This document shows positions 14,800 to 19,864 of a stretch of DNA of 19,864 nt, piece by piece. The position numbers and the translations under genes are program-made. Location of the stretch: positions 1 through 19,864 of the forward strand of contig JAPHRB010000120.1 of the NCBI GenBank assembly GCA_026197015.1. Direction: 5' to 3'. Origin of the DNA: Gammaproteobacteria bacterium (GTDB lineage Bacteria > Pseudomonadota > Gammaproteobacteria > SZUA-229). The notes under the pieces are model-generated. The model saw nothing but the letters and a program-made list of their open reading frames with translations, had not been told where the DNA came from and ran no database searches. Each line of letters begins with the position of its first letter. The stretch's first letter is position 1.

Positions 14800-15750
14800 T
14801 CATTTAGACATCATCATTTCATGATCTTTTTGACGGATCTGCTCCCACTCAGCTGGGACGCCTATATTTAGAAAATACTCAAAACCATAATCAGGGTATT
14901 TATCAGTTATCACTTTTATTATATCTTTCGTATCCTGTTCAGTTATCGCCCCGCCAGTATAAAAATTGCTTATCGTTTTATTTACAAAACGTAAATATGT
15001 TTCCTGCTGATTCAATAATTCATCACCACTCATTGCATATCCACGACCAGGATGAATAACACCGGGTTTAACAAATTTTCTGACTTCTTCTAATCGTTCT
15101 AACCATTGTTTACTTTTACCTAATTCCATCCAGGCATGGTATTTATTAACAATTAAGTCACCAACAAACAGATGATCATCTAAACCAATTAATAAATGAG
15201 CATCACTTACCGCATCTCTGATTACATAAGCTTTAAAGCGTAATCCAGCTGCTTCAAATTCCTGTGTTTTGTCCCATAGAGCATCAGGTAAAACTAATTT
15301 TTCAGGGTAATCAGGTTTATATCGATCATAAAACCATTCTCTACGTTGTTGATCTATATCTGGAATAAGCGACACGACCTGATTCGAGCTAACCACTTTA
15401 ATACCGCGAGACTTTAATGTTGCAGTGCCATTAAATTTATCCGGGTTTGCGTGTAACACAATAGCCATAACAACTTTCTTACCGGTAACACTTTCTGCTA
15501 TATTTACAGCTTCATTTGCCGCAGAAGGTAAAAATTGCGTACCAATTAACACAACGCCTTTTGGACCTTCAATCCAGTAACTATTGGTATCAAATCCCCA
15601 GGACGAAGAAGTGTATGAGCCTATTTGATAATCATTATGATACTCAACTTTTACATATTCAGTTGCTGCCACTTTCGGCGCTGTATTATTTTCCGGCTCA
15701 GAAGAACAACTAACCATAAAAAAAATTAAAAAAATTAATAACGACTTCAT
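14800..15750 (-). CDS. Lipoprotein with degenerate metallo-beta-lactamase-like fold
   Basis: The 316-residue product begins with a lipoprotein signal peptide, MKSLLIFLIFFMVS then Cys15, so it is probably lipid-anchored in the envelope. The rest follows the order of an MBL-fold hydrolase: a first beta-sheet half ending GVVLIGTQF (65-73), the HxHxDH position at 100-105 reading HANPDK, SDAHLLIGLDDHLFVGDLI (182-200) and GVIHPGRG (230-237). Of the usual metal ligands H100, D104, H184, D198 and H233 are arguably kept, but the second His is N102 and the last is K105, so a normal di-zinc site is unlikely. A good AAGGAAA ribosome site is present. Function unknown. It is bracketed by two directly oriented repeats (14682-14790, 15836-16025), which hints at acquisition as a unit. 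Confidence 0.8.
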   Translation of the reverse strand: MKSLLIFLIFFMVSCSSEPENNTAPKVAATEYVKVEYHNDYQIGSYTSSSWGFDTNSYWIEGPKGVVLIGTQFLPSAANEAVNIAESVTGKKVVMAIVLHANPDKFNGTATLKSRGIKVVSSNQVVSLIPDIDQQRREWFYDRYKPDYPEKLVLPDALWDKTQEFEAAGLRFKAYVIRDAVSDAHLLIGLDDHLFVGDLIVNKYHAWMELGKSKQWLERLEEVRKFVKPGVIHPGRGYAMSGDELLNQQETYLRFVNKTISNFYTGGAITEQDTKDIIKVITDKYPDYGFEYFLNIGVPAEWEQIRQKDHEMMMSK

Positions 15751-15835
15751 TATGTTTCCTTTTAGAAATAATTTTATTTAGTTGTCAGGCGTTAGGCATC
15801 AGCAGGCATTGTAGAAATTATTAAACAGGTAAAGC

Positions 15836-16025
15836 GTACTCTGTTCAGGCCCATCTCCCTCGGGGAAAGGTCGCGTTTTTTGCGCCCTGTCCCCTGTTGT
15901 GATGCCATCAAGAGTTTTACGGAGCCGTCTCAATACACTGTCAGCGCATAGTGGTATGGGTTAAGGGGACAGGACGCCAAAAGGCGGCGGACTTTCCCCG
16001 AGGGAGATGTTCCACAACAGTGCAC
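15836..16025. mobile_element. 190-bp inverted-repeat element (REPIN/MITE-like)
   Basis: The left arm (15836-15895) and right arm (15963-16025) are imperfect inverted repeats of about 60 bp, including an 18-bp perfect match (CATCTCCCTCGGGGAAAG at 15852-15869 against 15992-16009). Each arm can itself form a hairpin (GGGGA...TCCCC), the form of a REP sequence, and two facing REPs make a REPIN. The core (15896-15962) holds GATGCCATCAAGAGTTTTAC, shared with the partial copy at 14682-14790. No transposase is encoded in the window, so mobility would need one elsewhere, for example a REP-associated tyrosine transposase. The element fills most of the 309-bp gap between cysS and the lipoprotein gene; I see nothing else convincing there. 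Confidence 0.75.
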
Positions 16026-16059
16026 GCCTCACCAGTAACTTAAGACTAATCGACTAAAA

Positions 16060-17445
16060 CTAAGCCCTTCGCCAACTTGTCTCGCCACCCTTATCTTCCA
16101 GCTCTATGCCCTGCTCTTTTAATTCATCACGAATGCGATCAGCTTCAGCCCAGTTTTTATCTGCTTTTGCCTGAGTTCGTTGAGTTATTAACGAATCAAC
16201 AGCATTATCATCCAGCCCATCAGAGCTTCCACCACTTTTTAAATAACTTTCAGGATCATCCTGCAGTAAGCCCAAAATATTTCCAAGGTGTTTTAATGTA
16301 GCCGCCAGAGCCGATGCCTTATTTGAGTCAGAAGTTTTCAGTTTATTGATCTGATTGGCAAGATCAAATAAAACAGACATGGCTTCCGCGGTATTGAAAT
16401 CTTCATTCATCGCCTCTTCAAAGCGCTGAACATACTCTTTAGAGTCTTCATTCATCTCGGTAATATCAATATCTCGTAAAGCCGTATATAAACGACTTAA
16501 TGCTGCACCCGCACTGTCTAACATTGTGTCAGCATAATTTAACGGACTTCTATAATGACTGGCCAAAATAAAGTAACGAACATCTTCCGCTCTATAACGC
16601 TCTAAAATTTCTCTAATAGTGAAAAAATTACCAAGTGACTTAGACATTTTTTCATCATCAATGCGCACAAAACCGTTATGCATCCACAGGTTAACAAATT
16701 TTTCACCTGTCGCGGCCTCACTTTGTGCAATTTCATTTTCATGGTGCGGAAACTGTAAATCCTGTCCGCCACCATGAATATCAAATGTATTACCCAGGCA
16801 ACAAGTTGACATAGCCGAGCACTCAATGTGCCAGCCAGGGCGACCTTTACCCCAGGGAGAATTCCAGAATGGCTCATCGGGTTTAGCTGCTTTCCATAAA
16901 ACAAAATCTAACGGGTCATCTTTATTCTCATCTACTGCTACACGTTCACCTGCACGTAAATCTTCAGTTTTTTTACCTGACAGTTGTCCATAGGTTTTAA
17001 ACTTACTAACATCGTAATATACATCACCGTTACTAGCGGCATACGCATAACCCTTATCTATCAAGGTGACAATCATATTAATAATGTCGTCCATTGAAGA
17101 TGTTGCTCGTGGCTCCTCGTCCGGCGGTAATACACCCAATGCATGCGCATCTTCATGCATAGCGGTAATAAAACGTTCGGTTAAATCATTAAAATCTTCA
17201 CCATTTTCATTTGCCCTGGCAATTATTTTGTCATCAATATCCGTCACATTACGCACATAAGTAACATCGTAACCCTGTGATTTCAGATAACGGGTCACCA
17301 TATCAAAAACCACCAGTACTCTGGCATGCCCCAAATGACAAAGGTCATAAACAGTCATTCCGCAAACGTACATACGCACTTTATTTGGCTCGATAGGTTT
17401 AAATTCTTCTTTTTGATTGGTATAGGTATTGTAGATTTTAAGCAT
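16060..17445 (-). CDS. cysS: Cysteinyl-tRNA synthetase
   Basis: CysRS charges tRNA-Cys. From the ATG at 17443-17445 the protein is 461 residues, the E. coli length, and all landmarks fall on E. coli numbering: zinc ligands C28, C209, H234 and E238, the HIGH motif as HLGH (37-40) and KMSKS at 266-270. The class Ia Rossmann fold is followed by the DALR-type helical domain and the small C-terminal anticodon region. An in-frame ATG three codons upstream (17452-17454) would give 464 residues; neither has a strong ribosome site. The 3' end lies 34 bp from the inverted-repeat element. Confidence 0.96.
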   Translation of the reverse strand: MLKIYNTYTNQKEEFKPIEPNKVRMYVCGMTVYDLCHLGHARVLVVFDMVTRYLKSQGYDVTYVRNVTDIDDKIIARANENGEDFNDLTERFITAMHEDAHALGVLPPDEEPRATSSMDDIINMIVTLIDKGYAYAASNGDVYYDVSKFKTYGQLSGKKTEDLRAGERVAVDENKDDPLDFVLWKAAKPDEPFWNSPWGKGRPGWHIECSAMSTCCLGNTFDIHGGGQDLQFPHHENEIAQSEAATGEKFVNLWMHNGFVRIDDEKMSKSLGNFFTIREILERYRAEDVRYFILASHYRSPLNYADTMLDSAGAALSRLYTALRDIDITEMNEDSKEYVQRFEEAMNEDFNTAEAMSVLFDLANQINKLKTSDSNKASALAATLKHLGNILGLLQDDPESYLKSGGSSDGLDDNAVDSLITQRTQAKADKNWAEADRIRDELKEQGIELEDKGGETSWRRA

Positions 17446-17527
17446 ATTGCCCATTTTAACTTATTAAGAGTCGATAAATTTTGCGATTATTATACAATGC
17501 TTTGCAATAAAATTTGGAGCTTAAGTC
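17446..17527. promoter_or_regulatory. Divergent promoter region of cysS and the phosphatase gene
   Basis: This AT-rich 82-bp gap holds back-to-back -10-like boxes: TATAAT on the minus strand (17489-17494) facing cysS and TACAAT on the plus strand (17493-17498) facing the phosphatase. No clear -35 is seen for either. Because the boxes overlap, the two promoters would compete. Confidence 0.4.
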
Positions 17528-18001
17528 ATGGTTAATGTGTTATTTGTTTGCATGGGCAATATATGTCGATCACCCACAGCTGAAGGTTACTTTCGTCATA
17601 TTGTTGAAGAGGCCGGACTTACAGATAAAATTAAAATAGATTCAGCTGGCACCCATGCTTATCATATAGGCTCGCCTCCTGATCAACGTGCTCAGGCAGC
17701 CGCTACTAAGCGCGGCATCGATTTAAGCTCATTACGGGGCCGCAAAGTTCAAAGCAGTGACTTCAAAAACTTTGATTATGTATTAGGGATGGATCACAGT
17801 AATCATTCAGATTTACAGGAAGTAGCCGGTGGTAAGGCAGAAAACCTTTTTATGTTTCTTGAGTTTGCAAAGAATTTTTCTGAAACCGAGGTGCCTGACC
17901 CGTATTATGGTGGTGATCAGGGATTTGAACATGTGCTGGATTTAATTGAAGACGCATCAATTGGCCTGTTAAACGAAATTAAAGAAAAACATAAAATTTA
18001 G
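17528..18001 (+). CDS. Low-molecular-weight protein tyrosine phosphatase
   Basis: The 157-residue cytoplasmic enzyme removes phosphate from phosphotyrosine. The P-loop CxxxxxR(S/T) is VCMGNICRSPTAEG with nucleophile C8 and R14, and the general-acid Asp is D124 in DPYYGG, the family-standard spacing. In Proteobacteria such enzymes either act with tyrosine kinases in capsule export (Wzb type) or are standalone. No kinase or polysaccharide gene is adjacent, so a standalone role is more likely, but its substrate is unknown. GGAG about 9 nt before the ATG is a good ribosome site. It converges on rne. Confidence 0.95.
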   Translation: MVNVLFVCMGNICRSPTAEGYFRHIVEEAGLTDKIKIDSAGTHAYHIGSPPDQRAQAAATKRGIDLSSLRGRKVQSSDFKNFDYVLGMDHSNHSDLQEVAGGKAENLFMFLEFAKNFSETEVPDPYYGGDQGFEHVLDLIEDASIGLLNEIKEKHKI

Positions 18002-18011
18002 GTTCAACAAA

Positions 18012-18043
18012 AAACAGGGACCACCATACGGCAGCCCCTGTTT
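18012..18043. terminator. Bidirectional terminator between the phosphatase gene and rne
   Basis: AAACAGGG (18012-18019) pairs with CCCTGTTT (18036-18043) around a 16-nt loop that can itself form a short CCG/CGG-type pairing. On the minus strand the stem is followed by a T-run (TTTTTTG counted from inside the stem), good for rne. On the plus strand it is followed by ATATTTA. Confidence 0.7.
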
Positions 18044-18118
18044 ATATTTACTATAAGCCAATTATAAAAACGATTCAGAATTTATCACTAACTTTAACAG
18101 GCACTCACCACTATGCCA

Positions 18119-19864
18119 TTAAAACTCCCAGGGCTTTCGCTCTGATTTCTCAGCTGATTTTGAATCAGTTGTACTAGCTGGCGCTGCTGATTTAGCAGGC
18201 TTAGCTGGTTTTGCTGGTTCCTGTTTAGTCTGCGCAGATTTAGTTTTCTCGCCTTTGAACTCCCAGGGTTTTGCCTCTGCTTTAGACTCGGCTTTTGCGG
18301 CAGAAGAAGCCTTAACAGTTGTGCTCTGTCGAGGTGTAGACTCTGTTTTAGACTCTGCTTTTGGCAGGGATTCTTTTACTGTTTCAGCTATAACAGGTTT
18401 CACATCTGACTTTGCTGATGCAGGAGCAGGTTTAGTCTTTGCCTGTTTAGTCTCAGCTGGTTTAGTCTTTGCCGGTTTAGTCTCGTTTGGTTTAGTCTCT
18501 GCCGACTTAATCTCAGCTGATTTAGTCTCAGCTGGTTTAGCATCAACCGACTTAGGCGCCACTACTGCATCCGTTTTATTCTCTTGTGGTGCAGGCTTTT
18601 GCTGTGTGGTTTGCTGAACATCCTGTTTAACAGGGGCCGATGACGATTCTTTAGGTGCCTGAGCTACTGATGTATGGGCCGGCGATTTATTTAGACTCTC
18701 CTGCTTAACATCATCTTGATTAACATTTGACTGATTACCTGTTGCACGGTTTTCATTTGTACGATTATCAGCAGAGCGACTTTCTTTAGTGCGCTCACCA
18801 CGAGGCTGTTTATTTTTATTATCCTGCTTAACTGAATCTGTCTCAGAGGCTGAGCCTTGCTGATTGTCCTGTTGAGCATTCTGCTGTCGGTTTTCGTTAG
18901 TGTTTCCACTGCGACGACGACCACGACCACGACGAGCACCACGACGAGGACCATCTTGCTGATTATTTTTAGAGGCCTCACCCTGTTGCTGAGAAACAGC
19001 CTGATCTGCAGCTTGCTTTATCTCATTATCAGTCTTCGTTGGACTTTGCTCTTCTCGTTTAGGTTTGCTTTTATTATCCTGATTCCTGGTATCTGATTTT
19101 CGAGTATTCGGCTTTTTATTTTCCTGAGCACCACGAGTATCAGCAGTTTTGCTCTGTTGGCGCGCCTGCTGTTTATTACCCTGTTTCTGATTACGGGCCT
19201 TATTTTCATTACGCGCGCCATCACGACGACCTCGAGTATTACGATTACGATTTCGATCGTTACGATTTCGACTGTCCTGCTTATTTTCCTGTTTAGCTTT
19301 TTCGGGCTTTTCTTGCGTGTCACCACCAAATAGAGATTTAGTAAGCCGAGCCAGTAAACCCGGCGGCTTCTCTGCTTTTTTCTCAACAACGGGAGCCGGT
19401 TGCGAAGGAGCAACTGACTGCACAGCAGGTTTTTCAGATTCGACTGAACTTGCCGTATCACGACCAGGCACATAAGCCTCTTCGGTATCACTAACCATCT
19501 GGTAAGACGTTTGGTCTTCTACTGTATCAACTTCAGATTTACGTAATCGACTCACCTCATAATGAGGCAGCAACATCGCTTTATCTGCAATAAACGAGAT
19601 TTCTGTAGCGGTGCGTTTTTCTATATCGATTAAGTCCTGACGTTTTTCATTAAAGATATACGTTGATACTTCAACTGGTACCTTAATAATTACACGCCCG
19701 GTATGCTCTTTTAGTGATTCTTCTTCAGCTATACGCAGCAGAGATAATGACAGAGATTCAATATTGCGGATGGTGCCGTAACCGTTACATTGTGGACACA
19801 CTTTCTGGGTTGCTTCGCCCAATGACGGACGTAACCTCTGGCGTGACATTTCTAATAAACCGAA
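18119..19864 (-). CDS. rne: Ribonuclease E, C-terminal part (5' end outside the window)
   Basis: RNase E is the main mRNA-decay and rRNA/tRNA-processing endonuclease and degradosome scaffold. The frame is open through position 19864 (reading FGLLEMSRQRLRPSLGE), so only the last 581 residues are seen and the N-terminal S1/DNase-like domains are missing. Numbered from that Met (19849): the Zn-link CPQCNGYG (18-25), the small domain with ESLSLSLLRIAEEESLKE and FNEKR, then a long disordered scaffold. The scaffold has an amphipathic GLLARLTKSLFGG (164-176) resembling the membrane-targeting helix, two Arg-rich RNA-binding stretches (193-218 and 301-313), PAETK-type repeats (438-475) and KPWEF twice, at 527-531 and as the last five residues. 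Confidence 0.95.
   Translation of the reverse strand, partial: FGLLEMSRQRLRPSLGEATQKVCPQCNGYGTIRNIESLSLSLLRIAEEESLKEHTGRVIIKVPVEVSTYIFNEKRQDLIDIEKRTATEISFIADKAMLLPHYEVSRLRKSEVDTVEDQTSYQMVSDTEEAYVPGRDTASSVESEKPAVQSVAPSQPAPVVEKKAEKPPGLLARLTKSLFGGDTQEKPEKAKQENKQDSRNRNDRNRNRNTRGRRDGARNENKARNQKQGNKQQARQQSKTADTRGAQENKKPNTRKSDTRNQDNKSKPKREEQSPTKTDNEIKQAADQAVSQQQGEASKNNQQDGPRRGARRGRGRRRSGNTNENRQQNAQQDNQQGSASETDSVKQDNKNKQPRGERTKESRSADNRTNENRATGNQSNVNQDDVKQESLNKSPAHTSVAQAPKESSSAPVKQDVQQTTQQKPAPQENKTDAVVAPKSVDAKPAETKSAEIKSAETKPNETKPAKTKPAETKQAKTKPAPASAKSDVKPVIAETVKESLPKAESKTESTPRQSTTVKASSAAKAESKAEAKPWEFKGEKTKSAQTKQEPAKPAKPAKSAAPASTTDSKSAEKSERKPWEF

Noticed and set aside
14627..14824. Plus-strand 65-codon frame across the intergenic repeat
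   Set aside because: It crosses the partial repeat copy and the end of the lipoprotein gene, has no ribosome site and no recognisable protein features.
15751..15835. Promoter for the lipoprotein gene
   Set aside because: Several -10-like boxes exist, such as TACAAT on the minus strand, but none has a -35 at acceptable spacing, so I do not annotate one.
18255..18617. Open plus-strand frame of 120 codons with repeated AGLVSA-type phrases
   Set aside because: It is the antisense of the PAETK repeats in rne; low-complexity DNA gives long shadow frames.

Overview
This window is chromosomal core DNA of a moderately AT-rich gammaproteobacterium outside the enterics. The evidence is the gene order rpsB-tsf-pyrH-frr-uppS-cdsA-dxr-rseP on the minus strand with map-glnD diverging from it, together with an rpsF-rpsR-rplI cluster and an RNase E that carries a long arginine-rich tail. 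The sequence alone does not settle the genus. No phage, plasmid, CRISPR, tRNA or rRNA gene was seen.

Layout. Positions 1-6447 (minus strand) hold translation genes (rpsB, tsf, pyrH, frr) followed by envelope and isoprenoid genes (uppS, cdsA, dxr, start of rseP). The rpsB-tsf unit ends in a clear intrinsic terminator just before pyrH, and a 113-bp imperfect palindrome lies between tsf and that terminator. Positions 6448-6746 are a divergent control region with a strong rpsB promoter and a candidate S2-binding mRNA leader. Positions 6747-10296 (plus) hold map and glnD. Positions 10470-13205 (plus) hold two genes I cannot name: a secreted, membrane-anchored von Willebrand factor A protein and a membrane-anchored acidic coiled-coil protein, probably one operon. 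Positions 13358-14497 (minus) are rpsF-rpsR-rplI with its own promoter and a possible S6:S18 leader. Positions 14682-16025 hold a lipoprotein with a worn-down metallo-beta-lactamase fold, flanked by two directly oriented copies of a palindromic repeat. One copy is a complete 190-bp inverted-repeat (REPIN/MITE-like) element. Next come cysS (minus), a low-molecular-weight protein tyrosine phosphatase (plus), and the 3' two-thirds or so of rne (minus), which runs off the window.

How the parts work together. Most genes serve protein synthesis, RNA turnover and cell-envelope precursor supply: S2, EF-Ts, S6, S18, L9, RRF, MetAP, CysRS and RNase E on one side, and UMP kinase, Dxr, UppS, CdsA and RseP on the other. 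Both ribosomal-protein promoters found here have a near-consensus -10 followed by a GC-only discriminator, as expected of stringently controlled promoters. The least explained parts are the VWA/coiled-coil pair, the repeat-flanked degenerate MBL lipoprotein, the two unrelated palindromic repeat families, and a duplicated aromatic KPWEF motif at the end of RNase E.
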